Assembly: GCA_903828675.1 (NCBI GenBank)
Contig: CAIKND010000005.1
Span: 1-41,525, forward strand
Direction of reading: 5' to 3'
Origin: an uncultured Acidobacteriaceae bacterium
GTDB lineage: Bacteria > Acidobacteriota > Terriglobia > Terriglobales > Acidobacteriaceae
Length of the DNA stretch: 41,525 bases
A model generated the notes under the pieces. It was not told the origin of the DNA, did no database searches, and worked only from the letters and a program-made list of their open reading frames with translations. This document shows positions 16,221 to 24,479 of this stretch, piece after piece. A program made the position numbers and the translations under genes. How positions within the stretch are numbered: position 1 is the first letter of the stretch; the number at the start of each line of letters is the position of its first letter.

Positions 16221-18968
16221 ATGATTACGCTTTCCAAACCGATCAGCGCGGGCCAGGCGCAGGCTTACCACAAAGAAGAGTTCGCCAATGCACGGGAGAA
16301 CTATTACACAGAGGGGGAGCGTGTGCTCGGCGAATGGCAAGGTCAACTTGCCACTCGCTGGGGCTTGCAGGGTGAAGTTCAGGAGCAACAGTTCGCGCGC
16401 TTGGCCGAGGGCCAGCATCCCGAGACAGGCGAGCAGTTGGTCCGGCATCAGACGGCGCGCGAGTACGTCAATGCCAATGGCGAGACGGTACGAACGATGG
16501 AGCACCGGGCGGGATGGGATGCGACGTTCAGCGCGCCGAAGAGCGTATCGCTGACTGCGTTGGTTGGCGGGGATGATCGAGTGCGCGAGGCCCACAGGGA
16601 GAGCGTGCGCACGGCGCTTGACGAGATGGAGAAATACGCGCAGGCGCGAATGGGCGGCAACGTCCCTGCGCAGACGACGGGCGCGTGGGCCGTTGCCAAG
16701 TTCGAGCACGACAGCAGCCGACCTGTTGACGGATATGCAGCGCCGCAGTTGCACACGCACGCGGTCGTTTTCAACGTGACCGAAACGGCGGACGGCCAGA
16801 CGCGCGCTCTTCAACCGCAGGAGCTTTATAAGACGCAGCAGTACGCGACGGCTGTGTATCGCTCGGAGCTTGCGGCCAGGTTGCAGCAAATCGGCTACGA
16901 GATCGAACGCGGCGAACATGGACAGCCGGAGATCAAAGGCTACACGCGCGAGTATCTGGAGGCGTCGAGTCCGCGGCGGCAACAGATCGAGAAGCACATG
17001 GAGGCGGCGGGCGTGCGCGGGGCTGGCGCCGCGCAGATCGCGGCGCATCAGACGCGGGATGCGAAGCAGCCGCTCTCGCACCAAGAAGTGCGCGAGCAGC
17101 ATCAGGGACTCGCTGCTCAACACGGTCATCAGCCGCAACACGTTGTCAGAGAGGCGGCGCAGCGGCCCGGTGTGGAGTTGAAGCCGGAGCAGTCGGGAGT
17201 CGCCGCGCACGAGGGCGTGAGCTATGCGCGCGAGCGCGGCATGGAGCGCGAGGCCGTAGCCGATGAAAGAACGTTGATGCGCGATGCCCTAAAGCACACG
17301 ATGGGCGAGGCGCGGTTGCCGGAGGTGCGCGCCGACTTCGAGCGGCGTGTGCAGTCGCATAATCTGATCGAAGTGGAGCGCAGGCCAGGTCTCCCAGGCC
17401 GCGCGTTCACGACAGGCGAAATGCAGGGTTACGAGCGCGAACTAATCGAGCGGATGAAGCTGGGCCAGGGCACACGCGAGGTGCTGGCAGACGGCAATGT
17501 ACGCGAGGACGTGATGCGGGAGCACGCACACTTGAGCGCGAGCCAACGGCACGCGGTCGAAGATGTGTTGACAAGCCGCGACCGTCTGATGGCTCTTGAA
17601 GGTGTTGCGGGGGGAGGAAAAACTACTTCCTTAGCGGCTGTCCGCGAAGGGGCCGAGCGCGCGGGCTATCAGGTCGAAGGACTCGCGCCGACATCGCGGG
17701 CTTCACAGAAGCTCGCCGAATCGGGCATTGAGACTCAAACGCTGCAAAGGCATCTTGCACGCGGCGAACAGCAAGACGACGGACAGAAGAGACTCTATGT
17801 CGTCGATGAATCGAGCATGGCGAGCACGACGCAGATACACACGTTTGTTGAGCGGCTGAGAGAAAACGACCGCGTGCTGTTCGTAGGCGACGTGCGGCAG
17901 CATGAGGCGGTCGAAGCAGGACGGCCCTATGCGCAATTGCAGGAAGCGGGAATGCGCACGGCCAGACTCGATGAGATCATCCGGCAGAAAGACCCGGCAC
18001 TCAAAGAGGCCGTGGAACAGCTTGCGCGCGGCGAAGTGCGCGAGGCCATCGGCAATCTAAACAGCCAGGGACGTGTGCATGAAATCGGCGACCGGCAGGA
18101 ACGCATCAGCGAAATTGCCCGCGAGTACGCGCGCTCACCTGAAAAGACGCTCGTCGTGTCGCCAGACAATGCCTCACGCCGCGAGATCAACGACGCCATC
18201 CATCGCACGATGCAGAATGAGGGCAAGGTGTCGCACGACGAGCAGCGCGTGCATGTGCTCCGTGCGCGCCAGGATGTGACCGGCGCGGACCGGCAGCACG
18301 CGCAGAACTATGAACACGGCGACGTACTGCGCTACTCGAAAGGGAGCAAGCCTCTCGGCATCGAGCCGGGAGAATATGCGCGTGTGTCGCACGTAGACCG
18401 CGAAAGCAACACGCTCACAGTGAAGCGGCGCGGCGGCGAAGAGCTGAGCTACGATCCGCGCCGCTTGCAGGGTGTGACGGTGTACCGCGACAGTGAGCGC
18501 AAGTTTGCGCAGGGCGACCGCGTACAACTCACGGCCCCGTACCATGAACAGAAACTCGCTAACCGCGAATTGGCGACCATCGAGCGGATCGAGGGCGACG
18601 GCAATCTCAAACTTCGCATGGACTCAGGGCGCGAGGTCGAGTTCAACGCACGGCAGCATCCGCATCTCGATTACGGTTACGCGGTGACGAGCCACAGCAG
18701 CCAAGGCCAGACAGCAGACCGCGTGCTAATCCACGTAGACACGGAACAGGCTCCCGGCGAACTCGTCAACAGCCGCATGGCCTATGTGTCGGTGTCGCGC
18801 GCTCAGTTTGATGTGCAGATGTACACGAACGACGCGAATGCCCTGGGATACGAGCTAAGCCGCGACGTGTCACACCCGACCGCGCTCCAGCAAGAGCCAG
18901 TAGCGGCACAGAAAATTGAGCCGCAATCTATGGGCATGGAAATTTCCCAGGGGCTGAGCGTTGGATAA
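16221..18968 (+). CDS. MOBF (TrwC/TraI-type) relaxase-helicase
   Basis: 915 residues. N-terminal relaxase domain (about 1-300) with candidate catalytic tyrosines Y16, Y28 and Y29 and the metal-binding histidines H163, H178 and H180 (EHDSSRP, then PQLHTHAVVFN), as in TrwC. The C-terminal half is a superfamily-1 helicase with Walker A GVAGGGKTT at 461-469, a VVDESSM box and an SHSSQGQT motif near 830. The protein nicks oriT, attaches covalently to the 5' end and unwinds the transferred strand. Its length is close to TrwC (966 residues) and well short of F TraI (1756). It ends the operon of MobC-like, coupling protein and zinc-ribbon genes. Confidence 0.95.
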   Translation: MITLSKPISAGQAQAYHKEEFANARENYYTEGERVLGEWQGQLATRWGLQGEVQEQQFARLAEGQHPETGEQLVRHQTAREYVNANGETVRTMEHRAGWDATFSAPKSVSLTALVGGDDRVREAHRESVRTALDEMEKYAQARMGGNVPAQTTGAWAVAKFEHDSSRPVDGYAAPQLHTHAVVFNVTETADGQTRALQPQELYKTQQYATAVYRSELAARLQQIGYEIERGEHGQPEIKGYTREYLEASSPRRQQIEKHMEAAGVRGAGAAQIAAHQTRDAKQPLSHQEVREQHQGLAAQHGHQPQHVVREAAQRPGVELKPEQSGVAAHEGVSYARERGMEREAVADERTLMRDALKHTMGEARLPEVRADFERRVQSHNLIEVERRPGLPGRAFTTGEMQGYERELIERMKLGQGTREVLADGNVREDVMREHAHLSASQRHAVEDVLTSRDRLMALEGVAGGGKTTSLAAVREGAERAGYQVEGLAPTSRASQKLAESGIETQTLQRHLARGEQQDDGQKRLYVVDESSMASTTQIHTFVERLRENDRVLFVGDVRQHEAVEAGRPYAQLQEAGMRTARLDEIIRQKDPALKEAVEQLARGEVREAIGNLNSQGRVHEIGDRQERISEIAREYARSPEKTLVVSPDNASRREINDAIHRTMQNEGKVSHDEQRVHVLRARQDVTGADRQHAQNYEHGDVLRYSKGSKPLGIEPGEYARVSHVDRESNTLTVKRRGGEELSYDPRRLQGVTVYRDSERKFAQGDRVQLTAPYHEQKLANRELATIERIEGDGNLKLRMDSGREVEFNARQHPHLDYGYAVTSHSSQGQTADRVLIHVDTEQAPGELVNSRMAYVSVSRAQFDVQMYTNDANALGYELSRDVSHPTALQQEPVAAQKIEPQSMGMEISQGLSVG

Positions 18969-18976
18969 ACGAGACG

Positions 18977-18989
18977 CTGCCGTCGGCAG
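18977..18989 (+). terminator. short hairpin after relaxase gene
   Basis: CTGCC-GTC-GGCAG starts nine bases after the relaxase stop. No clear T-run follows, so termination is uncertain. Confidence 0.3.
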
Positions 18990-19026
18990 TAGTGCAGTTT
19001 CCGAATAGGCGACTGCACGACCGTAG

Positions 19027-20331
19027 TTATTTCTGACGAATCACATTTACCGCGATGTCAGACTCGGTCTTGATGCGAATTGGTTGACCATCCTTCGTGG
19101 GCGGTTCAAACAGCCAAGTCATCATCTGCTCGTGAATCTTCTGTGTAAGAGACTCGCTCGAGGATTTTTCGATATTCGCCATCTCGACCGTCCCGTCCGG
19201 TCCGACTTGAAGCGTGATGTGAACGGTGATTCGGCCCTGCACCTTGTCATCAATGAAGACCGGTTCCAGAGAGCATGATACGCAGCGCAGTGCTCCGGTC
19301 GGGGGTTTTGTCCCCAAGCGAGCGATTGTTTGTTCGTGAGGCAGCGGAACATCGGGAGATGCTTCAACGTCGGACGCCTTGCCGAGCGCAGCGCAGGTGA
19401 CGCTCTGGTTCAGCGTGCAGATGTTTTCTCCAGCAACAGCCCATTTTGCCGTCAGCGCACCTTTGGGAATCGCGGAGTAGGTTGTTCCCTGACGGAAGAA
19501 ATTGACGAGCAAGGTGCCTGATGCTAGACAGCCCTGAGAGTTGCAGATAACGCAATACTCCCAGTGGCAGGGATGAATCTCACTGGTTGTGTGTGTCCAA
19601 TGCGTACCGTCGTCAGAGTAGGTAGCCATCGGAACGCCATACCCGCCGCAGGGTTTGTCTTTACCGACGACCTCATGCCCAGTAGCCCAATACTTGCCAT
19701 CAACGCGCAGAAGGTCTTTGATCCCAGTGCTAGGCGGATCGTAAAAACTCCAAGTCTTGCCGCCATCGATTGTCGCAAGGAACCCGCCCTCAGAGTACGG
19801 CCCTTCGGTGAGAACAGCGGCCATCTTGTCTGGTGAGAGCGCAACGAGAAAAGGCGTGAATGCAAAGCGTTGCAAGATATCAGCAGGCTGTACGATCTGC
19901 TGGGGTGAATCGCTACCGTCGAGATAAAACAGTGACGGCGCGGTACGCAACAATCCGTGGGTCGGATCAGAGAATGAAGCGAGCAAGAGAGTGTCACTTC
20001 CGAAGTGACGCGTCTCCCATGTATCCCCACCATCATTGGTGAAGAGAACCGTCCCTCCTGTTCCGTAGGCGTATCCAAACTTCGCAGAGAAGAACTCGAT
20101 GCCAAAGAGCATTGCACCGGCACCGGATGCGCGGTGGTGGATAGTCCAGTTTTTACCGTCAGGCGAGGATGCGATAAATTCATTAGGGCCACAGACCCAG
20201 AACGCGCTCTCATTGGAGACTATTGCGAGGGGGTGAAAGCCCGGATTGCTTGTCTGCCATGCCGGTGCTTGGGCGTAGGACGCAAGACATGCCGAGAGAC
20301 AAAGGATGAATACGGCCTTGCGGATGTGCAT
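19027..20331 (-). CDS. secreted beta-propeller protein with TonB C-terminal domain
   Basis: 434 residues from ATG 20331. The frame stays open upstream to 20559, but that extension would overlap tRNA-Leu and lacks a signal peptide, whereas the protein from 20331 begins with one (MHIRKAVFILCLSACLASYA). The body has BNR/Ycf48-like propeller repeats (FTNDGGDTWETRHF, ATIDGGKTWSFYD, YSDDGTHWTH). The last 80 or so residues (GRITVHITLQVGPDGTVEMA, ending IAVNV) resemble the C-terminal domain of TonB-like proteins. Cysteines suggest disulphides outside the cytoplasm. Probably periplasmic or surface; partner unknown. Confidence 0.75.
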   Translation of the reverse strand: MHIRKAVFILCLSACLASYAQAPAWQTSNPGFHPLAIVSNESAFWVCGPNEFIASSPDGKNWTIHHRASGAGAMLFGIEFFSAKFGYAYGTGGTVLFTNDGGDTWETRHFGSDTLLLASFSDPTHGLLRTAPSLFYLDGSDSPQQIVQPADILQRFAFTPFLVALSPDKMAAVLTEGPYSEGGFLATIDGGKTWSFYDPPSTGIKDLLRVDGKYWATGHEVVGKDKPCGGYGVPMATYSDDGTHWTHTTSEIHPCHWEYCVICNSQGCLASGTLLVNFFRQGTTYSAIPKGALTAKWAVAGENICTLNQSVTCAALGKASDVEASPDVPLPHEQTIARLGTKPPTGALRCVSCSLEPVFIDDKVQGRITVHITLQVGPDGTVEMANIEKSSSESLTQKIHEQMMTWLFEPPTKDGQPIRIKTESDIAVNVIRQK

Positions 20332-20506
20332 GGCTGCCAATTTTATCGTATGGAGTGTGCCCGGCGCTGCCTCCTCCTCCAGCGGGCATCTCCACCATTG
20401 CACTGCGACACAATCTTTATCTGGCCGAGTGGTGAAATTGGCAGCCACAGAAGACTCAAAGTGGCTGGCTTTCGGATCAGCTTTTGTATGGTCTAATAGA
20501 GATGTT

Positions 20507-20593
20507 GGCTTGATGGCGGAATCGGCATACGCGGTGGTCTCAAAAACCATTGGGAGCAATCCCGTGTGGGTTCAAGTCCCACTCAAGCCACCA
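20507..20593 (+). tRNA. tRNA-Leu (anticodon CAA)
   Basis: Acceptor arms GGCTTGA (20507-20513) and TCAAGCC (20583-20589) pair perfectly, followed by A and an encoded CCA. The anticodon stem GTGGT/ACCAT encloses loop CTCAAAA, giving anticodon CAA. A long variable arm (TGGGAGCAATCCC) and T-arm GTGGG-TTCAAGT-CCCAC complete a class II tRNA. Reads UUG codons. Confidence 0.95.
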
Positions 20594-20758
20594 GATCGAT
20601 CCAGCCTTCTGCTTTCCCCAAAAATCAATGCCGAAAGACTCCTCCAGGGTGATTAGTCGGGGACCGAGGTTGATTCTCGTAAAAAAAGGTCGAAATTTAC
20701 ACATTTTCTTGCACAGTTTCTAACCTCTCATCTCTATCATACTGAAATACAAATAGTT

Positions 20759-20831
20759 ACTGGCAGACGCAGCGGACTCAAAATCCGCCGACCGCAAGGT
20801 CATGGGGGTTCGACCCCCCCTCCCGGCACCA
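20759..20831 (+). pseudogene. 3' fragment of a different tRNA-Leu(CAA); probable attachment site
   Basis: From ACTGGCAGACGC onward this is a tRNA-Leu: anticodon stem GCGGA/TCCGC with loop CTCAAAA (CAA), variable arm, T-arm GGGGG/CCCCC, acceptor 3' strand TCCCGGC, A and CCA (20829-20831). The matching 5' acceptor strand (GCCGGGA) and most of the D-arm are missing; AT-rich unrelated sequence lies there instead. Its sequence differs from the intact tRNA-Leu 250 bases upstream. A 3' tRNA remnant 75 bases before a tyrosine recombinase gene is the usual mark of an attachment site. Confidence 0.8.
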
Positions 20832-20905
20832 CAGTATATAGTTTAAAATCAATAATTTAGAGATTTGATAAAACTCACGTGTGCGATACGTGGTAAACTC
20901 GTTGC

Positions 20906-21973
20906 GTGATTACGATATTCCGTCGTCATTTGAAGTCGTGCAAGCACACGTCGCGTCGCTACAAGCACTGCTCGTGTCCCATCTCTGCCGAGGGAACACT
21001 CCATGGGGAGATGATCAGGAAATCCCTTGACCTTAGAAATTGGGAAGCCGCCGTCAAACTGGTGAGGGATTGGGAGGTCAATGGTCAGGCGCCAGACGTG
21101 ACCGTAGGGGAAGCCTGTGAGCGTTTCCTGGCTGATGTGCAATCAAGAGGAATCGGTCCGGCGCAAACATCGAAATACAAATTGCTGACCAAAGAACTGA
21201 CGGCGGAATTCGGTTCCCTCTCGATCCGGAAGTTGAGCGTAGACGATCTGCGGAAGTTCAGGGAAGGGTGGAAACTGTCCGCGATTTCCGCTTCAAAGAA
21301 GTTGGAGCGGCTGCGGTCGTTCTTCTCTTTTTGCGTGGACTCGGAATGGATAGAGAAGAATCCGGCGAAAGGCATAAAGCTGCCAAAGCTAAGACAAGTT
21401 CCGACCTTGCCCTACTCAAGTGAGGAATGGGAGAAGATCCTCTGGGCGCTCGACGCATACGGAGAAATTCACGCTCAATCTCCTGAACGGATTCGCAGGC
21501 AGCTAAAAGCCCTAGTCTTGCTGATGCGATATTCAGGATTGAGGATTTCTGATTGTGTCGCATTGACGCGTGATCGAATTGATTCGTCGGGGCGATTATT
21601 TATTTATCAGGCGAAAACGGGAAGCCCTGTAATGCTGCCAATTCCTCGCGAAGTTCTTCAGGCGCTGGAATCTTGTGATGAAGGGAATCCGTACTATTTC
21701 TGGTCGAGCGAAGGGAAGATGAAGTCGGCTCTGACAGACTGGCAGATGCGCCTCAAGAGAGTGTTCGTGATTGCCGGAATTCCTGACGGCCACGCGCATC
21801 GACTTCGCGACACGTTTTCAGTTGATCTGCTGTCAAAGGGAGTTCCACTCCAAACGGTTTCCGTTCTGCTTGGGCATACCAGCATAAAGACAACCGAGAA
21901 GCACTATGCGCCGTTCGTCCAAGCAACGCAGGTCGCGCTTGAGGCCGCTGTGAAATTGTCGTGGGCTTCTTAG
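20906..21973 (+). CDS. tyrosine recombinase/integrase
   Basis: 355 residues from GTG 20906; no clear ribosome binding site. The N-terminus has a Cys cluster (C12, C22, C24), then a SAM-like core-binding domain (about 65-150) and the catalytic domain with all expected residues: R213 (YSGLRISD), K237 (QAKTG), H298 and R301 (HRLRDT), H324 (LGHTS) and the nucleophile Y334 (HYAPF). It should integrate and excise the element at the tRNA-Leu site whose 3' fragment lies just upstream. No excisionase is recognised nearby. Integrases with this Cys-bearing N-terminus are frequent in Acidobacteriota, from memory of the family. Confidence 0.93.
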   Translation: MITIFRRHLKSCKHTSRRYKHCSCPISAEGTLHGEMIRKSLDLRNWEAAVKLVRDWEVNGQAPDVTVGEACERFLADVQSRGIGPAQTSKYKLLTKELTAEFGSLSIRKLSVDDLRKFREGWKLSAISASKKLERLRSFFSFCVDSEWIEKNPAKGIKLPKLRQVPTLPYSSEEWEKILWALDAYGEIHAQSPERIRRQLKALVLLMRYSGLRISDCVALTRDRIDSSGRLFIYQAKTGSPVMLPIPREVLQALESCDEGNPYYFWSSEGKMKSALTDWQMRLKRVFVIAGIPDGHAHRLRDTFSVDLLSKGVPLQTVSVLLGHTSIKTTEKHYAPFVQATQVALEAAVKLSWAS

Positions 21974-21981
21974 GTGAAGCG

Positions 21982-22317
21982 TCACACCAGAACTTTCAAG
22001 TAGTACTTGCTCACGCCTCCCGGTGACCGATCAACCTCCAGATATCCGAATTGCTCAAGTTCCTTGATCGCCTTGATAACCGTGGGGCGAGATGAGTGGG
22101 CTTCCTTCGCGATGGTTGCGGTTGACGGAAAGCAGAACCGCTTGCCTCGGAAGATGTGAACGGTCAGAACCCAGAAGACGATGAGGCAGGAACGGGACAG
22201 GCGCTCGTCCATTAGGATCTCGGTTGGGATAATCGAAAAGCCCGTCTTCCACTTCATAGGCGAATTCCGAGTGTATTTTTTTAATAATCCCGTCTTATTC
22301 CATTTTTCTGATTCCAT
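21982..22317 (-). CDS. winged-helix protein, replication/regulatory type
   Basis: 111 residues from ATG 22317, after an AAGAAG. It matches the helix-turn-helix family seen in small plasmid and phage replication or regulatory proteins: FSIIPTEILMDERLSRSCL, CFPSTATIAKEAHSSRPTV as recognition region, then KELEQFGYLEV and a wing. It is convergent with the integrase (stops eight bases apart) and its upstream region holds 23-bp iteron-like repeats, which it may bind for autoregulation or origin function. At 111 residues it is much shorter than two-domain iteron-binding Rep proteins, so a regulator is the safer reading. Confidence 0.7.
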   Translation of the reverse strand: MESEKWNKTGLLKKYTRNSPMKWKTGFSIIPTEILMDERLSRSCLIVFWVLTVHIFRGKRFCFPSTATIAKEAHSSRPTVIKAIKELEQFGYLEVDRSPGGVSKYYLKVLV

Positions 22318-22330
22318 TCTTCTTGTTTGT

Positions 22331-22398
22331 GTAAAGTTTCTTTACAGCCACCTGTCAAGAATCTTTACCGGTAGGTGTAAAGATCCTTTACTGGTAGG
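22331..22398. repeat. iteron-like 23-bp direct repeats with GTAAAG/CTTTAC dyads
   Basis: CTTTAC begins at 22340, 22363 and 22386, exactly 23 bases apart; the second and third extend to CTTTAC(C/T)GGTAGG. In phase with them are GTAAAG at 22331, GTCAAG at 22354 and GTAAAG at 22377. Each GTAAAG-N3-CTTTAC unit (22331-22345 and 22377-22391) is a dyad. The array sits 14 bases upstream of the winged-helix gene. It could be a replication origin or an operator array. Confidence 0.7.
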
Positions 22399-22421
22399 CC
22401 GGAGCGACTCTTTAAGAGAAA

Positions 22422-22477
22422 AGCCCTTTAGCCGGAGCACTCACGAATTGCTCCGTGGATGCTGCCGCTAAAGGGCT
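22422..22477 (-). terminator. nested hairpin ending the defence operon
   Basis: Perfect 11-base arms, AGCCCTTTAGC (22422-22432) and GCTAAAGGGCT (22467-22477), enclose a second stem GGAGCA/TGCTCC (22434-22439 with 22449-22454). Read on the minus strand the hairpin is followed by TTTTCTCTT, as in an intrinsic terminator, 120 bases after the stop of the last operon gene at 22600. It also insulates the iteron array. Confidence 0.6.
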
Positions 22478-22599
22478 CTGAATTGATCGGCGCATCTTCC
22501 GGCTATCCATTTCTGGATAGCTTCAGCATAGGACATCCTCGGCCAATGTCAAATCGCCGCATTAGCGTTTTCCGCCGTGGGGCTACTAGCAAAGGCACG

Positions 22600-22920
22600 T
22601 CACTTTTTCCTGCTTTTCTTCGCAGCCTTCAAGCCGTTGAATCTCTCCTTCATTCGATCCTGGAGAAGCAGCATCAGGTCTTCGCGCACGATTCCGAATG
22701 GTTTCAGGGCGATCTCGGCCGTATTCACGGCTGCCTCTGCCCTCAATGCAGCCGTGAGCCATTTATCGAGAAAGCCACCGGCCCTAAGCTGGTCTGGATT
22801 GTATTCAAGAATCGGGAGCAACGCGTCCAGAAGAGGGTAGTCCTCTGTAAGGTGCCGCTCAGTCTTGCGAATCATCAACCCGAGCTTGTCGAACATCTTC
22901 GGGGTCTTTTCAAAATCCAT
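22600..22920 (-). CDS. small helical protein, last gene of the defence operon
   Basis: 106 residues from ATG 22920, with a strong GGAGG six bases upstream, which decides the start over a longer frame to 23019. It is predicted wholly helical and ends in a basic tail (KAAKKSRKK). The segment RAGGFLDKWLTAALRAEAAV is amphipathic. I do not recognise the family. It begins 44 bases after the stop of the HNH gene on the same strand and closes the operon before the nested hairpin. A partner or immunity subunit for the HNH/DGQHR protein is possible but unsupported beyond position. Confidence 0.65.
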   Translation of the reverse strand: MDFEKTPKMFDKLGLMIRKTERHLTEDYPLLDALLPILEYNPDQLRAGGFLDKWLTAALRAEAAVNTAEIALKPFGIVREDLMLLLQDRMKERFNGLKAAKKSRKK

Positions 22921-22964
22921 CGTTCGCCTCCGCGCGCAGACTGCAACCGAAAACAGGTCACTTA

Positions 22965-24479
22965 TTAGCCTGTCGCTCCAAGCAAGTATCCGACATCGAG
23001 CCCCTGCTTCTTCAGCCACTCCTTGACGGCGCTCTTGTTGTCAGAAAGGATCCTGTCAACATCACTACCCTCTGGAGACTTCCAGACTTTGAAGTTCATA
23101 AGCTTCAAGACAATTGCTTTGACCTTCTCCAACTCCGCAACCGACAAATCTCTATAGAACGGCCGAACTCTGTCCTCTTCGCTGAATATTTCGAGCCGGG
23201 CACAAGTGGCTTCTTTTAGAAGCTCGGACCACGCCATCATCGACTTTGATCCGAATATCCTCCTGAGCCTCCGCTGGGTATCGTCATTCTTTCCTGCCTG
23301 AGGGTTCCAGAACCCCAAGCCCAAATCGTTGATCATATTCATGAGTGCGATTACATTCTCGATTTCCTTGTCTCTCTTGTAGGCGTCTGTTGCAAGATTC
23401 TCTTCCATCGGCTGTGTACACAAAAAGGATGCGAGAAGTGATTTGGTCAATACGTCGATTGTAAGGGGCTTTTCGTCTGTGCTCCGGTTTCCCTTTGACA
23501 CATAGTTGGAAAGCTTGTTCTCAGGGTTCTGCAAAACAGAGTTGTAGAGGAAGTTTCTGAATCGTTTGTTGCGCTCTCCGGCTGTGAGAACCTGGCCGGT
23601 CTGTTTTTCGAGGAATTTCATGAACCCTGATTCACTCTTGATAGCGCCGTCTTCAAGCTTCTTGTACTTTTCGAAGTCCGCCCCGAATTCACCTCCAAGG
23701 CGAGAGACCATGATGGATGCGAAGAAGCGCTTCTGAGAGAAAATGTCATGCGCGGATATATTTGTTTCGTTCAAGAGCCGAAGGTTAGGATCCAAGTAGA
23801 TTTTGCATTCAAACATCCTCCGTCCTGTCCAAAGTAATGCTGCGATTTTATGCTGCCCATCGAAGATCACTACGCGATTCTTACAGACTCTGCCAATCGA
23901 AGGCTGGAGTACGGGATGATTCTGGAAGTGCCGGAAAAGTCCAAAGACTGTTTCAGGAATGAGGTAACGCGGCTGAAGACCTATCTTTTCCTCGTCCTCG
24001 TCGTCACTGTTCAGAATCTCGATGGGAAGTGTCGCGTAAAAGTACTTCCACCCCGTTGTGGGGCATTTGTGCAAAGTGGAGGTCAGCTTGCCTTGATCAG
24101 TGTCGAGCGTGACACTTCCGTTTTGCTCGTACACAACAACTGGCTTGCCGAAGCCGCCAACATCTCCCTGCTTGCAGAGGAAGTCGAGTAAGTGTCGAAC
24201 AGTGAGTGCGTCACCCTGCGAAAAGAACTCTTTCAGACGAAGGCTCACTCTGAAATCGTCGAGAGGGAGGGCGCCCTTCATTTTGTTGTGCGTCTCGCAC
24301 ATGGGCGCGATATTGTCCAACGAGGTCGCGCCGTCGTTGCTGAAAGCGCGGATGTGGTCGAACTGCACCTGATCACCCTCGGGGATCGGATGTCCCGTTG
24401 CAAAGCAGACTCGGCCATGTTGCTTCAATATCAAAGCCTTTTCGGCGTCATTGAGTTGGCGTTTGAGGGTAAGGGCCAT
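22965..24479 (-). CDS. HNH endonuclease with DGQHR-like domain
   Basis: 504 residues from ATG 24479, overlapping the 3' end of the DprA-like gene by 32 bases. An N-terminal HNH site is visible: C25, D41-H42, N56 and C61-x2-H64-N65 (DHIRAFSNDG, then NIAPMCETHNKMKG). At 207-211 lies DGQHK within VVIFDGQHKIAALLW, the hallmark of the ParB/sulfiredoxin-like DGQHR proteins linked to DNA modification loci (DndB is the known example). The C-terminal half is helical and unrecognised. The combination suggests a nuclease whose cutting is gated by a nucleotide- or DNA-sensing domain. It is co-transcribed with helicase, methylase and DprA-like genes, so an effector role in phage defence is inferred. Confidence 0.75.
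   Translation of the reverse strand: MALTLKRQLNDAEKALILKQHGRVCFATGHPIPEGDQVQFDHIRAFSNDGATSLDNIAPMCETHNKMKGALPLDDFRVSLRLKEFFSQGDALTVRHLLDFLCKQGDVGGFGKPVVVYEQNGSVTLDTDQGKLTSTLHKCPTTGWKYFYATLPIEILNSDDEDEEKIGLQPRYLIPETVFGLFRHFQNHPVLQPSIGRVCKNRVVIFDGQHKIAALLWTGRRMFECKIYLDPNLRLLNETNISAHDIFSQKRFFASIMVSRLGGEFGADFEKYKKLEDGAIKSESGFMKFLEKQTGQVLTAGERNKRFRNFLYNSVLQNPENKLSNYVSKGNRSTDEKPLTIDVLTKSLLASFLCTQPMEENLATDAYKRDKEIENVIALMNMINDLGLGFWNPQAGKNDDTQRRLRRIFGSKSMMAWSELLKEATCARLEIFSEEDRVRPFYRDLSVAELEKVKAIVLKLMNFKVWKSPEGSDVDRILSDNKSAVKEWLKKQGLDVGYLLGATG

Noticed and set aside
20332..20559. N-terminal extension of the propeller/TonB-C protein through the tRNA-Leu region
   Set aside because: It would overlap the tRNA and push the signal peptide into the interior; ATG 20331 gives a standard secreted protein.
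22459..22968. Plus-strand frame opposite the small helical gene
   Set aside because: Antisense shadow of 22600-22920, which has a strong ribosome binding site and fits the operon.
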